From Sphingopyxis sp. 113P3 (GTDB lineage Bacteria > Pseudomonadota > Alphaproteobacteria > Sphingomonadales > Sphingomonadaceae), in assembly GCF_001278035.1 (NCBI RefSeq), contig NZ_CP009452.1:1955501-2019500 (forward strand): DNA of 64,000 nt. Direction: 5' to 3'. Every line of letters begins with the position of its first letter. Position 1 is the stretch's first letter. The notes below the pieces were generated by a model that ran no database searches, was not told the origin of the DNA, and was given only the letters and a program-made list of their open reading frames with translations. This document shows positions 47,290-55,889 of the stretch, one piece after another. Made by a program: the position numbers and the translations under genes.

Positions 47290-48813
47290 CTACTGCCCGT
47301 AACCTGGGGTGCCCGCAAGCCGCACCGCCTCGCGCGCAGCGGCGAAGAGCGCTCCCGCCTTGGCCTCGCACTCGCGCTGTTCATATGCAGGGTCGCTGTC
47401 GGCGACGATGCCCGCGCCCGCCTGGACGTGCATTTCGCCGTCCTTGACGATCGCCGTGCGCAGCACGATGCAGCTGTCCATATTGCCGTCGGGCGCGAAA
47501 TAGCCGACGCCGCCCGCATAGGGCCCGCGCGCGTCGGCTTCGAGCTCGGCGATGATCTGGCACGCACGGACCTTGGGCGCGCCGCTGACCGTCCCCGCCG
47601 GGAACCCCGCAAACAGCGCGTCGATCGCGTCCTTGTCGGGTGCGAGGCGCCCGATGACGTTCGACACGATATGCATGACGTGGCTGTAAAATTCGACCGT
47701 ATAGCTGTCGGTGACGGTGACGCTCCCCCCTTCGGCGGCGCGGCCGACATCGTTGCGGCCAAGATCGAGCAGCATCAGATGCTCGGCGCGTTCCTTGGGA
47801 TCGGCGAGCAGGCTTTCGCGGTTCTCGGCATCCTCGGCGCTGGTCCGGCCCCGGGGGCGGGTGCCCGCGATGGGCCGGATAGTGATCTCGCCGTCGCGCA
47901 CGCGAACGAGAATCTCGGGCGACGAGCCGATCAGTGCGAAACCGGGAAGGTCGAGGAAATAGAGAAAAGGGGAGGGATTGATGCGGCGCAGTGCGCGATA
48001 AAGATCGAACGGCGGAAGGTCGAACGGCGTCGAAAAACGCTGCGAGAGCACAACCTGAAAAATGTCGCCTGCCGCAATATAGTCCTTCGCGGTGCGGACC
48101 ATTTCGGCAAAGCGCTCGGGCGTGGTCGCGGCGTTGCGGACGATCGCGTCCGGCTCAGCGTCCGTGGTCGCACGCTGGGTCTGCGCGCTCTGGCTTGCAA
48201 GCCGCGCGGCGATGCCGTCGAGCCGGTCCTGCGCTGCGTCGATCACCCGGTCGATTGGCGCGCCTGCATCGGGCCAGATCGGTGCGATGAGGAACAATTC
48301 GTCGGCGAGGCGGTCGAACACGAGGATCGTCGTCGGGCGTACGAAGATCATGTCGGGAAGTTCAAGCCCCGCGCCGGGGGCGCGCGGCACGCGTTCCTCG
48401 ACGAGGCCGATGGTCTCATAGGCGAAGAAGCCGACGAGCGTCGCGAGCGCCTTGGGCAGTCCGGCGGGCACGTCGAAGCGGCATTCGGCGACGAGGTCCC
48501 GCAGCGCCTCGAGCGCGGGGCCCGCCACGGGCACGAACGCAGCCTTGTCATGGCGCCAGTCGCGATTGATCCGCGCGGCGTTGCCATCAACCTCGAAAAT
48601 CAGGTCGGGATCGAGGCCGAGAAGGCTGTAGCGACCGCGCGTCTCACCGCTTTCGACCGATTCGAGCACCCAGTCTCCGCGCCCCGCCTCGATCAGCTTG
48701 AGCGCCGCCGACACCGGCGTCTCGACGTCGGCGATCAGGCGCTGCCAGACCACCGCGCCACGTCCCTGCGCCAGCGCCTCGAGCGCGGCGGCCCTGCCTT
48801 CGAGCGCCGTCAT
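47290..48813 (-). CDS. trpE: Anthranilate synthase component I
   Basis: A 507-residue chorismate-using enzyme. The N-terminal part contains the regulatory LLES-type element (VLESVESGETRGRYSLLG), implying feedback inhibition by tryptophan. The catalytic part has FQVVLSQRF, PIAGTRPRGRT, DLGRNDVGR and GAPKVRACQII. ATG at 48813 lies nine bases from the ppiD stop. No leader peptide or attenuator is visible before it, because ppiD directly precedes. Confidence 0.96.
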   Translation of the reverse strand: MTALEGRAAALEALAQGRGAVVWQRLIADVETPVSAALKLIEAGRGDWVLESVESGETRGRYSLLGLDPDLIFEVDGNAARINRDWRHDKAAFVPVAGPALEALRDLVAECRFDVPAGLPKALATLVGFFAYETIGLVEERVPRAPGAGLELPDMIFVRPTTILVFDRLADELFLIAPIWPDAGAPIDRVIDAAQDRLDGIAARLASQSAQTQRATTDAEPDAIVRNAATTPERFAEMVRTAKDYIAAGDIFQVVLSQRFSTPFDLPPFDLYRALRRINPSPFLYFLDLPGFALIGSSPEILVRVRDGEITIRPIAGTRPRGRTSAEDAENRESLLADPKERAEHLMLLDLGRNDVGRAAEGGSVTVTDSYTVEFYSHVMHIVSNVIGRLAPDKDAIDALFAGFPAGTVSGAPKVRACQIIAELEADARGPYAGGVGYFAPDGNMDSCIVLRTAIVKDGEMHVQAGAGIVADSDPAYEQRECEAKAGALFAAAREAVRLAGTPGYGQ

Positions 48814-48821
48814 CCCGGGGG

Positions 48822-50765
48822 CTACTGCGCCGGCGCCGTGCCGGTCAGCTCCTTGCGCAGCTGCTCGAGCAGGTCCTTGTTGATCTTCACGCCGGCGCGG
48901 CGCTTCGCCTCGGCGACGAGCTGGCCGACCAGTTCGTTGCCGAACGCCGGGCCGAGCGGCTGCGCAATCGCAGCGACGCGCGCGGGGTCGATATCCTTGG
49001 GGTTCGGCCGGTCGACCTCTCCGAGGGCGATGACCATCCACCCCCGATTGCCGGGGAGTTCAAGCGTCTTCACACTGCCTTGTGCCATCGAGAAAAGAAG
49101 CGCGAGCTCGGGCGGCACCGGCTGGCCATTCTGGCCGAGTTCGGCGCGGCTGCCGCCGATCGTCTGGACCGAGCCGACGTTCGGACCCGCTTCGCGCGCC
49201 GCGGTCGCAAGGTCCTTGCCGCCTTCAACGGCTTTCACGATCGCGCGCGCCTTGTCGCGCGCCACTTTCTGACCCTCCGCAAGGCGCCAGTCGGCAAGAA
49301 GGCCAGCGCGAATTTCCGCGAAGGGGGGCGGGGCGGCCGCGACGATCGATTTCACCGCGAAGACCGCAAACTTTTCGTTCTCGGTAATCGTCGCGAGCTG
49401 GCCTTCGCCCTCCGCGCTCGCCTGAAAGGCCTGTGAGATCATCGGTGCCAACTCGGGAGGAAGCGCAAAATCAGGTTGCGTCGGCGCACGGCCGGTGGGG
49501 AGCAGCGCGGGCGTCTCGACGAGCTGGAGCTTGCGGTCGCTTGCAACCTCCTCGATCGCGGCGCCCCCGTTCACAGCGTCCTGGATGGCGTTATAATAGT
49601 CGACGATCGCCTCGTTCGCCTTGTTCTTGGCAAGTTCTTCGCGAATTTCGGCGCTCGCATCAGCAACAGTGCGTGCGGGCTTGACAGTAATATTCTCGAC
49701 GCGTGCCACGGCCCAGCCGAGTTCGGTCTGCGTCGGGCCGAGAAGCTCGCCTTGCTTGGCGGCAAAGCCGGCCTTGGCTGCAGCTGCGCTCGTTGTGGCC
49801 GCATAAGCGGACTGCGTAAGGTCTCCCGTGGTCGCGGCGGACAGCCCTGCCGCCTGCGCCGCTGCGGCAAGGGAGGCACCGCTGCGCACCTTGGCTGCGA
49901 TCGCATTTGCTGTGGCCTCGTCGGGCGCGATCACCTGCGCGAAACGGCGCGTCTCGCTCGCGGCGTAACGCGCGGCGTTGGCCTTGTAGACATCGGCGAC
50001 CTCGGCGTCGGTCACCGCGGGCACCGGCACGGCGCTGCGGTCGAATAGTGCATATTGAATCACGCGGCGCTCGGGGACCGTATAGCGCGAGAGGTTCTGC
50101 GAGAGATATTTGCGCAGCACCGCATCGCCCGGATCGGTGGTGGGCGCAAAGGGGCTCGCGGGGACGAAAGTTGCCGACCCGCGCCGCTTTTCGAGCAGCA
50201 GCGCGGCATAGGGCTGTGCCATCGCCGCGGACACCCGGGGCATCCTGCCGATCGGTTCGGCGATCTGTTCAAGAAGCACCTGCTGAGCCACATCGCCGCG
50301 CAGCTGCGCCTCGCTGATCCCGTTCTGGCGCAAAAATGCCTGATAAGCCCCCTGATCGAAGCGGCCCGACACGCCAGCGAAGATCGGCAGATCGGCAATG
50401 CGCCCGTCGATGAGGCGCTTGCTGACACCAAAACCCATCTTCTTCGCAAGCTGCTCGAAGGCCGCGCCTTCGATGAGCTGGTCGAGCACCTGGTCGAGCC
50501 CGCCCGATTCGACGAACGCCGCCTTGGTGAGCCCCGGCTGCTGCTGGCGCGCCTGGTTATAGGCGAGATTCACGCGGTCGCGCAGCTCGCCGACTCCGAT
50601 GTCGGTGTCGCCCACCTCGGCAACCGTAGCACCGCCAAGCCCGCCAAAGGTCGAGTTGCCGGTGACGTCGCTCAATGCAAAGGCGACGCCCACCAGGACA
50701 ACGAAGGCGAGTGCGAGAAACTTGCCGATCGCGGAAGAGAAGAGGTTGCGGATCGCGGTGATCAT
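48822..50765 (-). CDS. ppiD: PpiD-type peptidyl-prolyl isomerase / SurA N-terminal domain protein
   Basis: A 647-residue inner-membrane-anchored periplasmic chaperone. There is one membrane segment at about residues 14-32 (KFLALAFVVLVGVAFALS), a SurA-like N-terminal domain (about 40-190) and a parvulin-type region (about 240-390) that looks divergent, so isomerase activity may be weak. It probably helps outer-membrane protein folding. ATG at 50765 is chosen because the membrane segment follows at the usual distance. It heads the trp-moaC-moeA run and is divergent from tpiA. Confidence 0.9.
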   Translation of the reverse strand: MITAIRNLFSSAIGKFLALAFVVLVGVAFALSDVTGNSTFGGLGGATVAEVGDTDIGVGELRDRVNLAYNQARQQQPGLTKAAFVESGGLDQVLDQLIEGAAFEQLAKKMGFGVSKRLIDGRIADLPIFAGVSGRFDQGAYQAFLRQNGISEAQLRGDVAQQVLLEQIAEPIGRMPRVSAAMAQPYAALLLEKRRGSATFVPASPFAPTTDPGDAVLRKYLSQNLSRYTVPERRVIQYALFDRSAVPVPAVTDAEVADVYKANAARYAASETRRFAQVIAPDEATANAIAAKVRSGASLAAAAQAAGLSAATTGDLTQSAYAATTSAAAAKAGFAAKQGELLGPTQTELGWAVARVENITVKPARTVADASAEIREELAKNKANEAIVDYYNAIQDAVNGGAAIEEVASDRKLQLVETPALLPTGRAPTQPDFALPPELAPMISQAFQASAEGEGQLATITENEKFAVFAVKSIVAAAPPPFAEIRAGLLADWRLAEGQKVARDKARAIVKAVEGGKDLATAAREAGPNVGSVQTIGGSRAELGQNGQPVPPELALLFSMAQGSVKTLELPGNRGWMVIALGEVDRPNPKDIDPARVAAIAQPLGPAFGNELVGQLVAEAKRRAGVKINKDLLEQLRKELTGTAPAQ

Positions 50766-50926
50766 CGGGCGGGCAATCTTTCGAGTGGGCGCCAAAGGCG
50801 CGGTTGGGCGCTGCTTTAGAGCCTGAGTAGCGCAGATGGAAGCCTTGTCATTGCCCGGCTTGCCTAGCGCCACCGCGCCCGGCTAGGGGCCTGAGCATCG
50901 GAAACAAACGGTGATGGAGCGGAGCG

Positions 50927-51670
50927 ATGGCACGGCGCAAATATGTGGTCGGCAACTGGAAGATGAACGGTCTGCGCGCGGGGCTGGGCGAGGCCGAGGC
51001 CATTTTTGCTGCGGCCAGGGACCACGCGCCCGTTGATGTTGCGCTCTGTCCTCCTTTTACGCTGATCGGTGCGATGGCGGCGTTGGGCGGCACGGTCGGT
51101 GGGCAGGACTGCCATGCGCAAAGCGCGGGGGCCTTTACCGGCTCCGTCGCGGCGCCGATGCTTGCCGATGCCGGTGCGAGCCTCGTCATCGTCGGACACA
51201 GCGAGCGGCGCGACGGGTTTGGCGAAACCAACGCCGACGTGAAGGCGAAAGCCGAGGCAGCGCTCGCTGCGGGTCTCGCCGTCATCCTGTGCGTTGGCGA
51301 ATCCCGCGCCGTGCGCGATTCGGGCGGCGCGATCGATCATGTGCTGAAGCAGATACGCGAATCCTTGCCCGACGATTTCGAGAGGGCAGCCCTTGCCATC
51401 GCCTATGAGCCCATCTGGGCGATCGGCACCGGGCTCGTTCCGACAATCGAGGATGTCGCTGCGATGCATGGCTCGATCCGCGCGGCGCTCTCCGAACGGA
51501 TCGGCGCCGGGGCGGCCGAGGTGCGTCTCCTGTATGGTGGCTCGGTCACAGGCGATAATGCCGCCGACCTCCTTGGCGCGGGCGACGTCGACGGCGCGCT
51601 GGTCGGAGGGGCGAGCCTGAGCGCCGCGAAATTCGTGCCGATCATCGAAGCGGCGGCCGGCCTCTCCTGA
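50927..51670 (+). CDS. tpiA: Triosephosphate isomerase
   Basis: A 247-residue TIM-barrel enzyme interconverting glyceraldehyde-3-phosphate and dihydroxyacetone phosphate. It has the N-terminal VVGNWKMNG with catalytic Lys, GHSERR with catalytic His, the catalytic Glu in AYEPIWAIGTG, and the phosphate loop YGGSVTGDNA. Length is normal. Its region upstream is shared with ppiD, and secG follows 154 bases later. Confidence 0.97.
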   Translation: MARRKYVVGNWKMNGLRAGLGEAEAIFAAARDHAPVDVALCPPFTLIGAMAALGGTVGGQDCHAQSAGAFTGSVAAPMLADAGASLVIVGHSERRDGFGETNADVKAKAEAALAAGLAVILCVGESRAVRDSGGAIDHVLKQIRESLPDDFERAALAIAYEPIWAIGTGLVPTIEDVAAMHGSIRAALSERIGAGAAEVRLLYGGSVTGDNAADLLGAGDVDGALVGGASLSAAKFVPIIEAAAGLS

Positions 51671-51824
51671 CGCCGCGCCTCCGCCCAGGCAGCGCGCGCC
51701 GGGATCGCAAGGCCGCGGGGCGGCGCGAACGGTCAGCTATGGCTTGAAGCTGCGCCGCTTCGTCTCTATGTGCGCGTGCAACCATGGCCTGCGTGCGGCT
51801 ATTCACGTTTTTCGGGAAATTTCG

Positions 51825-52247
51825 ATGTCCAGCCTCTTTACCTTCCTGCTCGTCGTTCAGGCCGTCGTCGCGGCCGCGATGATCGGCGTCATCCTGATGC
51901 AGAAGTCGGAAGGCGGCGGATTGGGGGTCGGGGGCAGCCCGGCGGGCCTGCTTTCGGCGCGCGGCGCTGCGGATTTCCTGACCCGCGCGACAACGGTTCT
52001 CGCCTGTCTTTTTGTGGGCCTGTCGATTCTTCTCGCCGCGATGGCGTCGGTCGGGCGCAGCGGCACGACGCTCGACACCTCGCTGTCGAAGAGCGCGCAG
52101 CAGTCAAGTGCGCCCCAGGTACCACTGAGCCAGGCGCCCGCGGCGCCTGCCGCACCGGCGGCGACCAACGACCCGCTGGCGGCCGCGGCCGCTGCGGCGA
52201 GCCAACCGACCGAGACGCCTGCTCAAAACGATCCTGCCAAGAAATAA
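51825..52247 (+). CDS. secG: Protein-export membrane protein SecG
   Basis: A 140-residue auxiliary subunit of the SecYEG translocon. It has two membrane segments (about 2-22 and 55-75) joined by the conserved cytoplasmic loop LMQKSEGGGLGVGG. The C-terminus is a long Ala/Pro/Gln-rich tail, common in alphaproteobacterial SecG. ATG at 51825 (MSSLFTFLLVVQ) is chosen over an upstream in-frame start at 51744 that would add 27 unrelated residues. Confidence 0.93.
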   Translation: MSSLFTFLLVVQAVVAAAMIGVILMQKSEGGGLGVGGSPAGLLSARGAADFLTRATTVLACLFVGLSILLAAMASVGRSGTTLDTSLSKSAQQSSAPQVPLSQAPAAPAAPAATNDPLAAAAAAASQPTETPAQNDPAKK

Positions 52248-52280
52248 CCGCTCGCTTTCCCTGCGTCGCGGTCCCCTCGC

Positions 52281-52302
52281 GCGGCGGAATTTTTTCCGCC
52301 GC
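52281..52302. terminator. Hairpin between secG and pyrG
   Basis: A perfect 9-bp stem (GCGGCGGAA, 52281-52289, and 52294-52302) with a TTTT loop. No T run follows the stem, so it may be a pause site or partial terminator in the secG-pyrG gap rather than a full stop. Confidence 0.45.
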
Positions 52303-52356
52303 ATGTGATTCGACGGCTTGCGCCGTCACCCCTCCTTTGAGTAAGTCTTTCCTCCC

Positions 52357-53988
52357 ATGGCGCGGTTCATTTTCATCACCGGCGGCGTGGTTTCCTCCCT
52401 TGGCAAAGGTCTGATGGCGGCAAGCCTCGCGGCCCTGTTGCAGGCGCGGGGATTTCGCGTGCGCATTCGCAAGTTCGATCCTTATCTGAACGTCGACCCG
52501 GGCACGATGTCCCCCTATCAGCACGGCGAGGTCTATGTGACCGACGACGGAGCCGAGACCGACCTCGACCTTGGACATTATGAGCGCTTCACCGGCGTCG
52601 CCGCGCGGCAGAGCGACAATGTGACCTCGGGCCGTATCTATCAGCAGATTATCACCAAGGAGCGCCGTGGCGACTATCTCGGCGCGACGGTTCAGGTGGT
52701 CCCGCACGTCACCGACGCCATCAAGGCCTTTGCGCGCGCCGAGACCGACGACCTCGATTTCGTGCTGTGCGAGATCGGCGGGACGGTCGGCGACATCGAA
52801 TCGCTCCCCTTCATCGAGGCGATCCGCCAGCTCCGCAACGAGGAAGGACGCGAAAATACGCTCTCGGTCCACGTCACGCTGGTGCCCTATATCGCGGCCG
52901 CCGGCGAGCTGAAGACCAAGCCGACCCAGCACAGCGTGCGCGAGCTCGCCTCGCTCGGCGTCCAGCCCGACATTCTGCTCTGCCGCTGCGAAAAGCCGCT
53001 GCCCGACGGGGAGCGCGCGAAGATCGCGCAGTTCTGCAATGTGCGCAAGGAAGCGGTGATCCCGGCGCTTGACGCCGATTCCATCTACTCGGTGCCTGTT
53101 CAATATCATGGCGAAGGGCTCGATTCGGAGGTGCTGCGCGCCTTCGGCATCCACGATGCGCCCAATCCCGATCTGACGGCCTGGTACGACATCATGGACC
53201 GCAAGCAGCACCCCGAGGGCGAGGTGACGATCGGGGTGGTGGGCAAATATGTGTCCTTGCCCGACGCCTACAAGTCGCTCAACGAGGCGCTGGTACACGG
53301 CGGGCTTGCCCACCGGGTCAAGGTGAACATCCGCTGGCTCGACGCCGAAATGTTCGAGCGTGACGAGGATCTGGCGGCCAATCTCGAACCGCTGCACGGC
53401 ATTCTTGTGCCCGGAGGATTCGGCGAGCGTGGCTCTGAAGGCAAGATTGCGAGCGTCCGCTTTGCGCGCGAACGCGGCGTCCCCTTTCTTGGTATCTGCC
53501 TCGGCATGCAGATGGCGTGCATCGAAGCGGCGCGAAACACGAGCGGGATAGCAAAGGCATCAAGCACCGAATTTGGCCCGACCGATGAACCTGTCGTCGG
53601 CCTGATCACCGAGTGGATGAGCGCCGAGGGGCTGCAGAAGCGGGGCGCCGATACCGATCTTGGCGGGACGATGCGGCTCGGTGCCTATGCGGCCAAGCTT
53701 TCGCCGAACAGCCATGTTGCGAGCATTTATGGCGCGAGCGATATCAGCGAGCGCCACCGCCACCGTTATGAGGTGAACGGCGCCTATCGCGATGCTCTTG
53801 AAAAGGGTGGTCTGGTCTTTTCAGGCCTTTCCCCCGATGGCATGCTGCCCGAAATCGTCGAGCGGCCTGACCATCCGTGGTTTATCGGGGTACAATTCCA
53901 TCCCGAGCTCAAGTCGAAGCCGTTCGACCCGCACCCGCTGTTCGCGGGCTTTATCGAGGCGGCTGTCAAGCAGAGCAGGCTGGTCTGA
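52357..53988 (+). CDS. pyrG: CTP synthase
   Basis: A 543-residue enzyme aminating UTP to CTP. The N-terminal synthetase domain has [13 protein letters not shown] and [21 protein letters not shown]; the C-terminal class I glutamine amidotransferase domain has the nucleophile in [11 protein letters not shown] and the His-Glu pair in VQFHPELKS. Length is normal. The secG-pyrG-(Crp regulator) order is uninterrupted. Confidence 0.97.
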   Translation: MARFIFITGGVVSSLGKGLMAASLAALLQARGFRVRIRKFDPYLNVDPGTMSPYQHGEVYVTDDGAETDLDLGHYERFTGVAARQSDNVTSGRIYQQIITKERRGDYLGATVQVVPHVTDAIKAFARAETDDLDFVLCEIGGTVGDIESLPFIEAIRQLRNEEGRENTLSVHVTLVPYIAAAGELKTKPTQHSVRELASLGVQPDILLCRCEKPLPDGERAKIAQFCNVRKEAVIPALDADSIYSVPVQYHGEGLDSEVLRAFGIHDAPNPDLTAWYDIMDRKQHPEGEVTIGVVGKYVSLPDAYKSLNEALVHGGLAHRVKVNIRWLDAEMFERDEDLAANLEPLHGILVPGGFGERGSEGKIASVRFARERGVPFLGICLGMQMACIEAARNTSGIAKASSTEFGPTDEPVVGLITEWMSAEGLQKRGADTDLGGTMRLGAYAAKLSPNSHVASIYGASDISERHRHRYEVNGAYRDALEKGGLVFSGLSPDGMLPEIVERPDHPWFIGVQFHPELKSKPFDPHPLFAGFIEAAVKQSRLV

Positions 53989-54012
53989 CGCCATTGAGGG
54001 AGAAGAGGGACA

Positions 54013-54699
54013 ATGGATCACGCGAAACTCGCCGAACTTCAGGGGCCCGACAGTATCTTCTCTGGCCTGACTGGTGAGGACTGGGCCGATATCGCAGGCC
54101 GCGCGGTGCAGGTCCAGTTCGCCAAGGGCAAGGAACTGCTCAGTCAGGGCGACAAAGGCGACAGCCTCCTGATCCTGACGGAGGGAAGCGCGCGCGTTTC
54201 GCTCCTCACCGCAAACGGGCGCGAGATCGTCCTTGCCTATGCCGAACCGGGCGCGGTCCTCGGCGAAATTGCCCTCCTCGACGGCGGCGAACGGACAGCT
54301 TCGGTCATTGCGACAAGTGCCGGCTCAGCGCTTCAGCTCGGCCGCAACGCGATGCGCGACTTCGTGACCAGTCACCCCGATTTCGCCTGGTCGCTGATGC
54401 AGCAGCTCGCGCGGCGGCTGCGCACCGCTGATCAAACGATCGAAAGCGACCGTGCCTACGCTTCTGGCCCGCGCCTTGCGCGCTACCTCAAGCGGCTGAT
54501 GCGCAAGGACAGCTCCGACGCGGTCGCGCGCGTCGAGCTCAGCCAGACCGAACTCGGCAATTTCGCGGGCATGAGCCGTGAACATATCAACCGCCAGCTG
54601 CGAAGCTGGGAAGAATCGGGAATCATCGCACTCGATCAGGGCCGGGTGCGGGTGCTCGACCCCGAGATGCTCGAGGATATCAGCGAGGTCGAGGGCTAG
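54013..54699 (+). CDS. Crp/Fnr family transcriptional regulator
   Basis: A 228-residue regulator with an N-terminal cyclic-nucleotide-binding fold whose phosphate cassette is canonical (G84-E85-IALLDGGE-R94-T-A), so cAMP or cGMP binding is plausible. The C-terminal winged helix-turn-helix contains LSQTELGNFAGMSREHINRQL. There is no Fnr-type cysteine cluster. The stop TAG at 54697-54699 spans the junction with the IS630 element: TA is the target duplication and G the first IS base, so the protein is unchanged by the insertion. Confidence 0.92.
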   Translation: MDHAKLAELQGPDSIFSGLTGEDWADIAGRAVQVQFAKGKELLSQGDKGDSLLILTEGSARVSLLTANGREIVLAYAEPGAVLGEIALLDGGERTASVIATSAGSALQLGRNAMRDFVTSHPDFAWSLMQQLARRLRTADQTIESDRAYASGPRLARYLKRLMRKDSSDAVARVELSQTELGNFAGMSREHINRQLRSWEESGIIALDQGRVRVLDPEMLEDISEVEG

Positions 54700-54775
54700 A
54701 GCATCGCGCTGGAAATGGGAATCGGGGGATTCCCAAATGGTCTGAGTTGTGATTCACCGGGTTAGGAGGTGGATC

Positions 54776-55156
54776 ATGGGGAAAGCTTATTCGAGAGATC
54801 TGCGCGATCGCGTGGAGGGGTATATAAGATCGGGTCATTCGCGGCGTGATGCTGCCCGCCGCTTTGGGGTGAGCCCGAGCTTTGCGGTGAAGCTGTCGCA
54901 GCGTGTTGCGTTGACGGGTTCGACAGCACCGGCGCGACAGGGCCGGCCGGCCGGGGGCGGTAAATTGGCGGCCCATATGGAGGTGCTGATCGGCTGGGTG
55001 GAGGCGCAGCCCGACATCACGATGCCCGAACTGGCGACGCGGCTGAAGGCGGCGACAGGGGTTGTTGCCCATCCCGCATCCTTGTCGCGTGCGCTGTTGG
55101 CTGCTGGATTTACCTTCAAAAAAAACGCTTCTGGCGTGGGAGTGCGCACGCGCTGA
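54776..55156 (+). CDS. IS630 transposase, N-terminal part (orfA)
   Basis: A 126-residue reading frame with a paired helix-turn-helix DNA-binding region ([32 protein letters not shown], then [25 protein letters not shown]). ATG at 54776 follows AGGAGG. At 55118-55125 a run of eight A's (TTC-AAA-AAA-AAC) marks the point where the frame must move +1 (or -2) to enter orfB. Without a shift, translation ends at 55156 after 11 unrelated residues. Confidence 0.88.
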   Translation: MGKAYSRDLRDRVEGYIRSGHSRRDAARRFGVSPSFAVKLSQRVALTGSTAPARQGRPAGGGKLAAHMEVLIGWVEAQPDITMPELATRLKAATGVVAHPASLSRALLAAGFTFKKNASGVGVRTR

Positions 55157-55733
55157 CATTGCCCTGCGCCGTCGCAGCTGGCGCCAACATCGCCAGCCGC
55201 GGATGCGCCGAGAGCCGCATCGGTTGATCTTCGTCGACGAGACGGCAACCACGACCAAGATGACGCGCCTGCGCGGGCGAGCGCGCTACGGCTCGCGCCT
55301 CAAGGCAAAAGCGCCGTTCGGGCACTGGAAAACCCAGACCTTCATCGCCGGACTCCGCCACGATGGCCTGGTCGCTCCCTGGATCATCGACAGGCCGATG
55401 AACCGCGACATCTTCGAGACATGGGTCGAAACGCAGCTCGCGCCCACGCTCAACCCTGGTGACGTCGTGATCCTCGACAATCTCTCGAGCCACAAAAGCG
55501 AGAAGGCCGCGACAATCCTCAAAGAGCGCGGCGCATGGTTCCTGTTCCTGCCGCCCTACAGCCCCGATCTCAATCCGATCGAAATGGCCTTTTCCAAGCT
55601 CAAGGCTCACCTGCGCCGCAGCGAAGCGCGCAGCTTCGACGCCCTCTGGCGCGTCCTGGGCAATATCTGCGACCTCTATTCATCCGAAGAATGCTGGAAC
55701 TACCTCAAAGCCGCCGGCTATGCGTCCGATTAA
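55062..55733 (+). CDS. IS630 transposase, catalytic part (orfB)
   Basis: The catalytic DDE domain in the +1 frame relative to orfA. The family-like fused sequence would read [11 protein letters not shown] across the A-run. The three acidic residues are in [25 protein letters not shown] and [16 protein letters not shown], so the active site is complete. No good independent start or ribosome binding site is seen, so expression as an orfA-orfB fusion by frameshifting or transcript slippage is likely. The coordinates give the open frame; usable coding begins at about 55118. Confidence 0.85.
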   Translation: MLPIPHPCRVRCWLLDLPSKKTLLAWECARADIALRRRSWRQHRQPRMRREPHRLIFVDETATTTKMTRLRGRARYGSRLKAKAPFGHWKTQTFIAGLRHDGLVAPWIIDRPMNRDIFETWVETQLAPTLNPGDVVILDNLSSHKSEKAATILKERGAWFLFLPPYSPDLNPIEMAFSKLKAHLRRSEARSFDALWRVLGNICDLYSSEECWNYLKAAGYASD

Positions 55734-55889
55734 ACGCACGATGCTCTAGGGACCGGAGCCGCCGGTCCGCTGGGCCGCGATAGGTTCGCTGGCGCGGCTC
55801 TTCTTTCCCGCGAAAAGCGGGGATCCTCGATCAAAGCTCGGAGATGAGGAAGCGATGTTTCGCGCCGCAGCGACGCGATGGACCTTGCC

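Larger units (their letters stand above)
54699..55746 (+). mobile_element. IS630-family insertion sequence
   Basis: A 1048-bp element flanked by a duplicated TA (54697-54698 and 55747-55748), the standard IS630/Tc1 target. Its imperfect terminal inverted repeats begin GAGCATCG at both ends (54699-54706, and the complement at 55739-55746) and stay related for about 13 bases. A perfect subterminal hairpin, TGGGAATC-GGGG-GATTCCCA, lies at 54716-54735. It carries a transposase split over two frames with an intact DDE triad, so it may still be active. It is inserted in the stop codon of the Crp/Fnr gene. Confidence 0.9.

Noticed and set aside
46756-49272. An 838-codon plus-strand frame across trpG, trpE and part of ppiD
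   Set aside because: It runs antisense through three well-supported genes and has no domain of its own.
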